Below, in pieces: positions 1 to 6,823 of a DNA stretch of 9,881 nt. The position numbers were made by a program, and so were the translations under genes. The notes below the pieces were generated by a model. It was not told the DNA's origin, did no database searches, and was given only the letters and a program-made list of their open reading frames with translations. The stretch's first letter is position 1. The number at the start of each line of letters is the position of its first letter. The stretch is from assembly GCA_029058705.1 (NCBI GenBank), contig JAIDXA010000113.1:1-9881 (forward strand). Direction: 5' to 3'. The stretch is from Paramuribaculum sp. (GTDB taxonomy: Bacteria; Bacteroidota; Bacteroidia; Bacteroidales; Muribaculaceae).

Positions 1-1724
1 TTGCCCATTATCAGAAGTTTAATCCTGATCTTTCAATGTCTTTGTCCGGTAATTTCATGTTTACCGATGGATTCTATAAAAATTATTACAATGCAAAAAA
101 AGTAGGTGCGGAAAAAGGCGGTGGTCTCAGGTGGACTACACAATGGCAGATCACGCCGACTCTTTCGGCGGATAATACAGCCGCTTTCAACTATTCCCAG
201 CAGGGGGGGTATGCCTATGAGTATGCCGGGAGTGGACGTGTTGAATACAATGACACTTGTTTCTATCGCCGAAATGTAGTCAGCGATGCCTTGACCGTAA
301 AATGGAATCAGGGATCATTTTCGCTTTCGAGCATTACGTCGTTCCAGCACATCACGGACAACATGACGCTTGACCAGGATTTCCTGCCGCTGAAATATTT
401 CACGCTTACGCAGGCTATCCATGAATCAAGTGTTACGCAGGATATCGTTGTCCGTGGAACTAAAGGCGATTATTCATGGCTTGGCGGACTTTTCGGGTTC
501 TATAAGCACACGTCGATGCGTGCGCCGGTGGTTCTTGGCGACGACGGAATTGCTTTTCTGATCACTGACCGTATAAATTTGAATGACCGAATTCCGGTCA
601 GGCTTGAATTTGCAGATCCGTCGATCGCTCTTTTGAGCAATTTCAAAATGCCGACATATGGACTTGCGCTTTACCATCAGAGCAACTATCAACTTGATAA
701 GTTTAACTTTGCTCTTGGGCTTCGTCTTGATTACGAGAAGACCGCACTTGATTATAAAAGTGTTTGCAATACTGATGTGGCGGTCTACATGAAAAGCGGT
801 GTGCCGCCTGTTCCTCTGGTGCAGAAGACTGTCGACATCAATGAGTCCGGGCGTCTTTCCGATCATTATCTTGAACTTGTGCCAAAATTCACTGTGAGTT
901 ACGATCTCCCGATGCATAGCGGTTCGAGCCTTTATGCATCAATAGGGAAGGGGTATAAGTCAGGCGGGTTCAACAACCAGATGTTTAGTGAGATTCTGCA
1001 GTCGAAAATGGAGGCGGAGGTAAAGGCGATGATGCCAGGGGTTAATGTTGATAATGAACCGGTTGATATAGATGAAATCATATCATATAGGCCTGAACGG
1101 AGCTGGAATTATGAAATTGGCGCGCATATCGGATGCGCACAGGGGAGGGTGATGACCGACATAGCCCTGTTCTATATAGACCTGACCGATCAGCAGCTGA
1201 CGACTTTTCCCGCAGGATCGACCACAGGCCGTATTACGACAAATGCCGGCAAGTCGCGAAGCATGGGGGCGGAGCTCCAGATTCGTTACAATCCTTCCCG
1301 CAGCTGGGCTTTCAATGCATCGTATGGCTATACCAATGCGAAATTCCGGAATTATGTCGATGGTGACAATGACTATAAAGGGAAGTTTGTACCGTATGTC
1401 CCGCATCACACTCTGTTTCTCTCAGGAGCATTCAGTCATAAAGCAGGTGCTGGCTGGAAAATGACCTATGATGTCAACCTCCGTGGGGTGGGCAAAATCT
1501 ATTGGACGGAAGCGAATGATGTCGTGCAGCCGTTCTATGCTCTGCTTGGGGCATCGGTCAAAGCCGACCGCGGATGGGTTGAGTTTGAGGCATGGGTCGA
1601 GAATCTGGCAGATACCAGATTCAATACGTTTTATTTCGAATCGATATCAAACCGTTTTCTTCAGCGCGGCAAGCCACGGCAATTCGGCTTGACTGTCCGG
1701 CTGAACTTTAATGCTTCTAATTGA
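1..1724 (+). CDS. TonB-dependent outer-membrane receptor, C-terminal barrel (5' partial)
   Basis: The frame is open from base 3 to the TGA at 1722-1724 with no stop, so the gene begins before the window and the ATG at 36 is internal. About 570 residues are visible and all look like the beta-barrel of a TonB-dependent receptor: alternating polar and aromatic strands, the barrel motif KGYKSGGFN (bases about 948-975), a strand YRPERSWNYEIG (about 1086-1121), and a C-terminal strand RGKPRQFGLTVRLNF close to the end, typical of the outer-membrane assembly signal. The plug domain and TonB box would be upstream and are not seen. The family imports iron chelates, cobalamin or other large ligands using the TonB-ExbBD proton motive force. 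The barrel looks more like the siderophore/heme-receptor type than SusC, since no SusD-like gene follows. The substrate is not readable. A lipoprotein gene follows 86 bases later and may be co-transcribed. Confidence 0.9.
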   Translation, partial: AHYQKFNPDLSMSLSGNFMFTDGFYKNYYNAKKVGAEKGGGLRWTTQWQITPTLSADNTAAFNYSQQGGYAYEYAGSGRVEYNDTCFYRRNVVSDALTVKWNQGSFSLSSITSFQHITDNMTLDQDFLPLKYFTLTQAIHESSVTQDIVVRGTKGDYSWLGGLFGFYKHTSMRAPVVLGDDGIAFLITDRINLNDRIPVRLEFADPSIALLSNFKMPTYGLALYHQSNYQLDKFNFALGLRLDYEKTALDYKSVCNTDVAVYMKSGVPPVPLVQKTVDINESGRLSDHYLELVPKFTVSYDLPMHSGSSLYASIGKGYKSGGFNNQMFSEILQSKMEAEVKAMMPGVNVDNEPVDIDEIISYRPERSWNYEIGAHIGCAQGRVMTDIALFYIDLTDQQLTTFPAGSTTGRITTNAGKSRSMGAELQIRYNPSRSWAFNASYGYTNAKFRNYVDGDNDYKGKFVPYVPHHTLFLSGAFSHKAGAGWKMTYDVNLRGVGKIYWTEANDVVQPFYALLGASVKADRGWVEFEAWVENLADTRFNTFYFESISNRFLQRGKPRQFGLTVRLNFNASN

Positions 1725-1810
1725 CGGAATTTCAGCGGTGCGTTCTGCTGTTTCCTGTTCTTATTGGTAACGGGGGCGAACAACATTGGCGATCGGGTGG
1801 TTTTCGTTAT

Positions 1811-2695
1811 ATGAAACACTATCGCTACATATTGATTTTGATTAGCTCGATTATCCTTGTATCATGCGGGAGCGACGAGCCCTTCAAGCATGTTGTGTTT
1901 GCCGACAGTCCTAAGATGTTCAGTGCGGTTGTTGATTTGACGGAAGATCGGTCGCCTGTCGTCATGACGGAAGGGGTGTCATACTACATAACGTTTAACG
2001 ATGAGCCGAAGCAGGCAACGCTGACGATAAACGATCTGCGTCTAACTCCTTCTGGAGAAAGGGTTGTTGCAACGTTTGTCGACTTGGAATGGACCTATGG
2101 GGAGGGGGCTCACGAAAAACAGCGGATCATAGTGGCTGATGAGCTGCATTCGAGCGGCGACCCGGGGGCGGACATGGTGTTGACGGATGTGACCTTTGTG
2201 TATACTGAATCGAATGAGTTGAATCCGGTGGAGTCGGTAGGATTTTACGCTGAATTCACTGTCAATGGCCGCTATCATGTCGTTTCTTATCCCTATATTG
2301 TTGTTGCCGACGGAACAACAACAATAAGAGGCGTGGCCGAAGGTCGGGTTGTGGATGATGAAATATCATATGACCCCGTTTATTTGGTGCGTTTCGATCC
2401 GAAGTCGATGAGTGCTTCAGTCAGTTCGCTGGGATTGACAATCGGGGGAATGGATGCAGATTTCGAAATTTCCGGACTCGGTCTGGTTTTGGATGAGCGG
2501 AAATATGTTCTTTCGGCAAACGGGTCGACAGATTATAAAAATGTGTCAGATGAAAGCAGGTGGTCGTTTGTTGATTTTAATGCCACTGCGGATTTGCGTG
2601 ATGAGTTGAATCTTGTCCTGGAGTTGTCGTCCGACAGCTGCCATGTTGTGGTTGAGGGGTTTCTTTCACCGGATCTTTCGGTTTCGCGTCGCTGA
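1811..2695 (+). CDS. Unrecognised lipoprotein, probably surface exposed
   Basis: This encodes 294 residues that I do not recognise as a named family. The start at ATG 1811 is chosen because it gives a complete lipoprotein signal: MKHYRY, a hydrophobic run, then the lipobox LVSC with Cys19 as the lipidation site. The frame stays open upstream to a TTG at 1721 overlapping the receptor stop, but that would bury the signal peptide about 30 residues in. The residues after the cysteine are GSDEPF; an acidic run here resembles the lipoprotein export signal known from Bacteroidota, which suggests display on the cell surface (inference). The mature part is rich in short beta-strand-like segments and acidic residues, with one other cysteine near the C-terminus and no visible catalytic motif. 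It lies just downstream of a TonB-dependent receptor in the same direction, so a role as an accessory ligand-binding protein is possible but unproven. Confidence 0.8.
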   Translation: MKHYRYILILISSIILVSCGSDEPFKHVVFADSPKMFSAVVDLTEDRSPVVMTEGVSYYITFNDEPKQATLTINDLRLTPSGERVVATFVDLEWTYGEGAHEKQRIIVADELHSSGDPGADMVLTDVTFVYTESNELNPVESVGFYAEFTVNGRYHVVSYPYIVVADGTTTIRGVAEGRVVDDEISYDPVYLVRFDPKSMSASVSSLGLTIGGMDADFEISGLGLVLDERKYVLSANGSTDYKNVSDESRWSFVDFNATADLRDELNLVLELSSDSCHVVVEGFLSPDLSVSRR

Positions 2696-2726
2696 ATGAT
2701 GTCAGTCGCGGCGTGGAAATAATGTT

Positions 2727-2765
2727 GGTCGAGATGTCGGTCGACATCCGTTTTGCGCGCAAAAC
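2727..2765. repeat. Two adjacent inverted repeats upstream of the nuo promoter
   Basis: GATGTC (2733-2738) and GACATC (2743-2748) are perfect inverted arms around the 4-base centre GGTC. One base later lies a perfect 16-base palindrome, GTTTTGCGCGCAAAAC (2750-2765). GGTCGA also occurs twice as a direct repeat at 2727-2732 and 2739-2744, a 12-base period. Neither dyad is followed by a T tract, so they do not look like an ordinary intrinsic terminator for the lipoprotein gene. They lie about 60-90 bases upstream of the -7 element at 2822-2829, a plausible distance for a regulator site. The symmetry is read directly; a role in regulation is inference. Confidence 0.55.
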
Positions 2766-2799
2766 AGATTGAACTGTGACTAAAAATAGTTAAATCGGG

Positions 2800-2829
2800 C
2801 TGTTTTTTGTTGAAAATTTGTTATCTTTG
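2800..2829 (+). promoter_or_regulatory. Candidate Bacteroidota sigma-ABfr promoter for the nuo operon
   Basis: TATCTTTG at 2822-2829 matches the Bacteroidota -7 consensus TAnnTTTG exactly. The -33 TTG is weak: at the usual spacing of about 19 bases there is only CTG (2800-2802), next to a T-rich run. Transcription would start near 2834-2836, giving a leader of about 125 bases before nuoA. It is the only exact match to this -7 pattern I noticed in the intergenic stretches of the window. Confidence 0.6.
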
Positions 2830-2830
2830 C

Positions 2831-2871
2831 ACTGCAAATGAATTGTTGCCACGGAATTCGTGAATCGCAGT
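2831..2871 (+). other. Possible folded segment in the nuoA leader
   Basis: ACTGC (2831-2835) can pair with GCAGT (2867-2871), and inside it CACG (2850-2853) can pair with CGTG (2859-2862) across the loop GAATT, giving a nested stem at the 5' end of the inferred leader. The stems are short, so this could be chance. No known riboswitch class is recognised. The rest of the leader to 2961 is AU-rich and ends in a T run followed by TACTATAGT just before the nuoA ATG. Confidence 0.25.
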
Positions 2872-2961
2872 TTCTTGGAGAATTAACCCAATGCACTGAC
2901 CATAAGAAATATTCCGCGTTGATTTCTGACCAGAAAAATCAGGTAATTTTTTTACTATAGT

Positions 2962-3330
2962 ATGATATCACTTACAATCCTATCATCTACTCTTGCAATC
3001 ACAGCCGCCATTACCGGTATTGCCCTTGTGGGTCTTGCGCTGTGGCTTGCCGGTTTAATGTCGCCTAAGTCTTATAATGTTGCAAAAGGCGAAGCTTATG
3101 AGTGTGGTATTCCGACACGGGGCGAAAGCATGGCTCAGTTTAAAGTCGGCTACTATCTGTTTGCTATTCTATTTTTAATGTTTGATGTTGAGTGTGTCTT
3201 CCTGTTCCCGTGGGCTACGATTGTCCGCTCTCTCGGCGGGGCCGGTCTTCTCAGCATCGCTGTTTTCTTTGTAATCTTAGTGCTCGGGCTGGTTTATGCT
3301 TGGCGGAAAGGAGCTCTTGAATGGAAGTGA
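2962..3330 (+). CDS. nuoA: NADH-quinone oxidoreductase subunit A
   Basis: This is the small membrane subunit of respiratory complex I (ND3 homologue), 122 residues, a normal length. Three membrane helices are visible at about residues 8-31, 62-84 and 93-114. The loop after helix 1 carries the family motif YECG (residues 46-49, Cys48) followed by IPTRGES, and helix 2 carries LMFDVECVFLFPWA with the conserved acidic residues Asp75 and Glu77. This subunit sits at the junction of the quinone site and the membrane arm, and its loop takes part in coupling quinone reduction to proton pumping. It is the first gene of the cluster, preceded by a promoter-like element at 2822-2829, and its last 10 bases overlap nuoB. 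The start is supported by the AT-rich leader and family length. Confidence 0.97.
   Translation: MISLTILSSTLAITAAITGIALVGLALWLAGLMSPKSYNVAKGEAYECGIPTRGESMAQFKVGYYLFAILFLMFDVECVFLFPWATIVRSLGGAGLLSIAVFFVILVLGLVYAWRKGALEWK
3307..3313 (+). promoter_or_regulatory. Shine-Dalgarno-like site for nuoB inside nuoA
   Basis: AAAGGAG lies 7 bases before the nuoB ATG at 3321, within the last codons of nuoA. Most starts in this window have only A/T-rich leaders, as is usual in Bacteroidota, so this purine-rich site stands out. Since nuoB overlaps nuoA by 10 bases it supports the chosen nuoB start and local re-initiation, although the same bases also encode nuoA residues Arg-Lys-Gly. Confidence 0.5.
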
Positions 3331-3929
3331 CAACAAAAAGCATGCCTTATGATGCATGGAAAGACAATGAGTATATTGAGAGCCTGGTCAAGGAACTTCA
3401 GGCCAACGGAACAAATGTCGTTGTCGGGAGTTTTGATAAGCTGATAAATTGGGGCCGCAGTAATTCCATCTGGCCGTTGACGTTTGCCACGAGCTGCTGT
3501 GGGATCGAGTTTGTTTCTCTTGGTGCGGCGCGTTATGATATGGCTCGCTTCGGATGGGAAGTCGCTCGGTCGTCGCCTCGTCAGGCTGACTTTATGATGG
3601 TCGCCGGCACAATCGTGAAACGTATGGCTCCTGTCATGCGCCGTCTCTATGATCAGCTTGCTGAGCCTAAATATGTTATTGCATGTGGCGCATGCGCTGT
3701 GTCGGGCGGTCCTTTCAAGAAGTCTTACCATGTGGTGATGGGGATTGACAAGATCGTTCCTGTGGATGTTTTCCTTCCCGGATGTCCACCTCGCCCCGAG
3801 GCGATGATTTACGCAATCATGCAGCTTTCCCGGAAAATAAAAGTGGAACGTTTCTTTGGCGGTGTGAACCGCAAGGAAAATCAGGAAGCGTTTCTTAAGG
3901 CGCATCCGATAGAGTCGCTGGAGGATTAA
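3321..3929 (+). CDS. nuoB: NADH-quinone oxidoreductase subunit B, N2 cluster subunit
   Basis: This encodes 202 residues of the complex I subunit (PSST/Nqo6 homologue) that holds the terminal [4Fe-4S] cluster N2, the electron donor to quinone. The cluster ligands are visible: tandem cysteines Cys59-Cys60 in TSCCGIEF, Cys125 in CGACAVSGGPF and Cys155 in PGCPPRPEA. Spacing matches E. coli NuoB closely, with one extra residue between the last two. The ARFGWEV...SPRQADFMMVAGT block is also typical. The N-terminal about 30 residues and the tail after residue 170 are variable in the family. The start overlaps the end of nuoA by 10 bases, indicating coupled translation, and the fused nuoCD follows after 40 bases. 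The protein docks on the membrane face together with the NuoD part of the next gene. Confidence 0.97.
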   Translation: MEVTTKSMPYDAWKDNEYIESLVKELQANGTNVVVGSFDKLINWGRSNSIWPLTFATSCCGIEFVSLGAARYDMARFGWEVARSSPRQADFMMVAGTIVKRMAPVMRRLYDQLAEPKYVIACGACAVSGGPFKKSYHVVMGIDKIVPVDVFLPGCPPRPEAMIYAIMQLSRKIKVERFFGGVNRKENQEAFLKAHPIESLED

Positions 3930-3969
3930 ATTATAGATTGTTGAACATTAAGATTTCAATTCCTAAATA

Positions 3970-5598
3970 ATGGCAGAACTTAAGGACACAATAGCCAGAA
4001 TTTTTCCCGAAGCCACTTTTGAAGATGGCCACATTCTGACAGTCTGCATTCCTGATGAGAAATGGCATGAATACGCCAAGATATTGAGAGATAATACCGA
4101 CCTGGGATTCGATTTTCTTGTGACCATTGTCGGAATGGATTGGAAGGATAGACTTGGATGTGTCTATTACCTGACATCTACGAAAAACAACAGCCATCTC
4201 TCGGTTAAGGTCACAACCGACAATCTTGAGAATCCGATGATTCATAGCGTTGCGGATCTCTGGCATATCGCCGGGATTTTCGAGCGTGAGGTATATGATT
4301 TCTTCGGAATCGTTTTTATAGGCAATCCGGACATGCGTCGTCTCTTTCTTGACATCGACTGGAAGGGATTCCCTCTCAGGAAGAACTACGACGAAAGCGA
4401 GGATAACAACCCTGTCTCTACCGAAAATGAACGTCAGTCAGACTATACGGATACGTATGTCGAATTGCCCGACGGCTCTGTTGAAAAGCGTCAGACAAGA
4501 GTTTTCGAAAAAGATGATTTCGTTGTCAACATAGGTCCGCAGCATCCGGCCACGCATGGTGTGCTCCGTTTCAGAACGGCAGTTGACGGTGAGACAATCA
4601 AGAAAATTGATGTCTACATGGGTTATATACACCGCGGCATTGAAAAGATCTGTGAGAAACTGACTTATCCGCAGACTCTTCATTTTATGGATCGAATGGA
4701 CTATTTCTCCGGTCATCCATATCACCATTGTCTTTGTATGACAATTGAGGAAGCCGCCGGTATAGAAGTGCCTCGCCGTGCTCAAGTAATCCGAGTGCTC
4801 ATGGATGAGTTGTCCCGCATAGCTTCCCACTGTCTCTTCATCGGCACATTCTGCATGGACCTCGGTGCAACAACAATGCTTTTCTATACTTTGCGTGTCC
4901 GCGAGCAGATTCTTGATATCATGGAAAAGACCTGCGGTGCGCGAATGACGTTCAACTATGGATGTATCGGCGGGGTAATGCAGGATCTTGCTCCGGATTT
5001 CGTTGCGGATGTCAAGGCTCTTCTTGAAGTGCTTCCCAAAAATATAAAAGAGTACAATAAACTCTTTACGGGTAATGTCATTACCAAAAACCGTATGGAG
5101 GGTGTAGGTTATCTTTCGAAAGAGGACGCGATCTCATGGTCTGTTACCGGACCGTCCGGACGTGCTTCCGGTTGGGCTTGCGATGTGCGCAAGACAGACC
5201 CATATTCGATCTATGCTGAACTCGATTTTGATCAGGTAGTGAAGACCGAAGGCGATTCTATGGCGCGCTTCAAGGTGCGCATGGAAGAAATGGAGCAGAG
5301 CGCGCGGATCATCGCTCAGCTTATCGACATCATCCCCGAAGGAGATATCTGTGCAAAAGTGCCGAAAGTCCTTAAACTTCCGGTTGGACATTGGTTCCGC
5401 ACGGTAGAAGGTTGCCGTGGAACGTTCGGTGTATATCTCGAAAGCGACGGCTCTACATCGCCTTATCGACTCAAGCTGGTGCCGCCGAGCCTTACTGCAG
5501 CGGCCGCAGTCGATCACATAACCCGCGGCAACAAGATTGCTGACCTTATTACGATCGGTGGATCGCTCGACTATATTGTCCCTGATATGGACCGATGA
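3970..5598 (+). CDS. nuoCD: NADH-quinone oxidoreductase subunits C and D, fused
   Basis: One 542-residue protein combines NuoC and NuoD. Residues about 5-140 form the NuoC (30 kDa) domain with the signature WHIAGIFEREVYDFFGI (98-114) and PDMRRLF, ending in GFPLRK. After a charged linker (about 140-180) the NuoD (49 kDa) domain begins with VVNIGPQHPATHG. His196 and Tyr245 (in RMDYFSGH) fall exactly 49 residues apart, like His38 and Tyr87 of Thermus Nqo4, which bind the quinone head. The C-terminus ends in the family's usual Asp-Arg. The CxxC pairs that bind NiFe in related hydrogenase large subunits are absent, so this is a complex I subunit. CD fusions are known in enterobacteria and Bacteroidota. 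The gene is 40 bases after nuoB and 57 before nuoH. Confidence 0.97.
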   Translation: MAELKDTIARIFPEATFEDGHILTVCIPDEKWHEYAKILRDNTDLGFDFLVTIVGMDWKDRLGCVYYLTSTKNNSHLSVKVTTDNLENPMIHSVADLWHIAGIFEREVYDFFGIVFIGNPDMRRLFLDIDWKGFPLRKNYDESEDNNPVSTENERQSDYTDTYVELPDGSVEKRQTRVFEKDDFVVNIGPQHPATHGVLRFRTAVDGETIKKIDVYMGYIHRGIEKICEKLTYPQTLHFMDRMDYFSGHPYHHCLCMTIEEAAGIEVPRRAQVIRVLMDELSRIASHCLFIGTFCMDLGATTMLFYTLRVREQILDIMEKTCGARMTFNYGCIGGVMQDLAPDFVADVKALLEVLPKNIKEYNKLFTGNVITKNRMEGVGYLSKEDAISWSVTGPSGRASGWACDVRKTDPYSIYAELDFDQVVKTEGDSMARFKVRMEEMEQSARIIAQLIDIIPEGDICAKVPKVLKLPVGHWFRTVEGCRGTFGVYLESDGSTSPYRLKLVPPSLTAAAAVDHITRGNKIADLITIGGSLDYIVPDMDR

Positions 5599-5599
5599 T

Positions 5600-5632
5600 T
5601 CACGTCCCTACTAACTTATCACGTTTCTACTA
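5600..5632. repeat. Short imperfect direct repeat between nuoCD and nuoH
   Basis: TCACGTCCCTACTA (5600-5613) is followed after 5 bases by TCACGTTTCTACTA (5619-5632), 12 of 14 bases identical with a 19-base period. It fills most of the 57-base gap, just before an A/T-rich run leading to the nuoH ATG. No function is recognised; it could be a small duplication, a binding site for a regulator, or chance in a short low-complexity leader. Confidence 0.5.
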
Positions 5633-5655
5633 TAAAAAATAATATCTTAAAATCT

Positions 5656-6738
5656 ATGTTCGATTTTTCGTTACTGACTGAATGGATCGGTAATTTCCTT
5701 CAGGAAACGCTGGGTTTGCCGGCTTGGCTTGCGACTACTGTCGAATGTGTTGGAGTCGGACTCGCGCTTCTGTTGGTCTATTCCCTGCTGGCTCTTTTCT
5801 ATATTTGGTATGAGCGTAAGCTTTGTGCCGCGTTCCAGTGTCGTCTCGGTCCGGATCGTGTAGGTCCGTGGGGGCTTCTCCAGAGTTTCGCCGATATGTT
5901 CAAGATGCTTATCAAGGAATTGATTTCGCTGAACCACATCGATAAATTTCTATTCGCGCTTGCGCCCTATCTCGTAATCCTTGCATCGATGCTCGCTTTT
6001 GCTGTGTTGCCATGGGGCAAGGGGCTGCAGGTCATCAATTTCAATATCGGTATATTTTTCCTGATCGCAGTTTCTTCGATAGGCGTGCTTGGGATTCTTC
6101 TTGCCGGTTGGTCCAGCAACAATAAATTCACTCTTATCGGTGCAATGCGTTCCGGTGCGCAAATGGTCAGCTATGAACTTTCGATCGGCTTGTCTGTGCT
6201 TACTATGGTGGCTTTTGCCGGCACAATGAACATTGTGGAGCTTGTCGAGGCACAGAACAACTTATGGTTCATATTTTCGGGTCATATCCCGGCTATAATT
6301 GCGTTCATCATTTATCTTATCGCCGGTACAGCCGAAACCAACCGTGGCCCGTTTGACCTTCCCGAGGCGGAAAGCGAGTTGACCGCCGGTTATCATACAG
6401 AGTATTCAGGTATCCATTTCGGATTTTTCTACCTTGCGGAATATCTTAATCTTTTCATCGTTTCGGGTGTGGCCGCTCTCCTGTTCTTCGGTGGCTGGAT
6501 GCCCCTTCACATTCCTGGATGGGACGGTTTCAATGAGATTATGGACTATATTCCCTCTGTCCTGTGGTTCATCGGCAAAGCGATTGCCCTCTCCTTTATC
6601 ATAATATGGTTCAAGTGGACTTTCCCTCGTCTGCGAATTGACCAGCTTCTTACTCTGGAATGGAAATATCTCCTACCAATCAATCTGTTCAACCTTGTTT
6701 TGATGGTGTTGGTGATTGTCTATAATTTCCATTTCTAA
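5656..6738 (+). CDS. nuoH: NADH-quinone oxidoreductase subunit H
   Basis: This encodes 360 residues of the ND1 homologue, the membrane subunit that forms the quinone tunnel entrance and the first proton path of complex I. About eight hydrophobic helices are visible. The family signatures are clear: YERKLCAAFQCRLGPDRVGP (about 52-71) with QSFADMFKMLIKE after it, and AETNRGPFDLPEAESELTAG (about 226-245), whose cytoplasmic acidic loop is central to energy coupling, followed by the YSG and YLAEYLN block. Length is in the normal range, and the protein ends naturally with a TAA, so it is not truncated. In Bacteroidota complex I operons nuoI, nuoJ, nuoK, nuoL, nuoM and nuoN normally follow; here an ATP synthase gene starts 85 bases downstream instead. 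Confidence 0.97.
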   Translation: MFDFSLLTEWIGNFLQETLGLPAWLATTVECVGVGLALLLVYSLLALFYIWYERKLCAAFQCRLGPDRVGPWGLLQSFADMFKMLIKELISLNHIDKFLFALAPYLVILASMLAFAVLPWGKGLQVINFNIGIFFLIAVSSIGVLGILLAGWSSNNKFTLIGAMRSGAQMVSYELSIGLSVLTMVAFAGTMNIVELVEAQNNLWFIFSGHIPAIIAFIIYLIAGTAETNRGPFDLPEAESELTAGYHTEYSGIHFGFFYLAEYLNLFIVSGVAALLFFGGWMPLHIPGWDGFNEIMDYIPSVLWFIGKAIALSFIIIWFKWTFPRLRIDQLLTLEWKYLLPINLFNLVLMVLVIVYNFHF

Positions 6739-6778
6739 TTAAACGTTGTTAACTTGGAATTTCAGACAAGGTTTCAAC

Positions 6779-6803
6779 TTTTAACACGATAAACTCGTTA
6801 AAA
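6779..6803. repeat. Imperfect inverted repeat in the nuoH-atpD gap
   Basis: TTTTAACACGA (6779-6789) and TCGTTAAAA (6795-6803) can pair over 9 bases with a 2-base bulge and a 5-base loop. The stem is AT-rich and is not followed by a T tract, so it would make a poor terminator. I see no convincing TAnnTTTG promoter in the gap (6739-6823); the closest is TAACTTGG at 6750-6757 with one mismatch and no -33 partner. Transcription may therefore read through from nuoH into atpD. Confidence 0.4.
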
Positions 6804-6823
6804 CAAATATCCATAATTCAGAT

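Noticed and set aside
1721..1810. Upstream extension of the lipoprotein gene to a TTG overlapping the receptor stop codon
   Set aside because: It would place about 30 residues before a complete lipoprotein signal peptide; the ATG at 1811 fits far better.
2750..2765. Intrinsic terminator for the lipoprotein gene
   Set aside because: The palindrome is strong but is followed by AGATTGAACTG rather than a T tract, so I list it as an inverted repeat only.
3294..3905. Long open frame on the minus strand opposite nuoB
   Set aside because: It is the antisense shadow of a clearly conserved gene and its translation shows no recognisable domain.
2962..6738. The partial nuo cluster as a group 4 membrane hydrogenase
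   Set aside because: nuoA is present and the NuoD part lacks the N- and C-terminal CxxC pairs that bind NiFe, while the quinone-site His and Tyr are kept.
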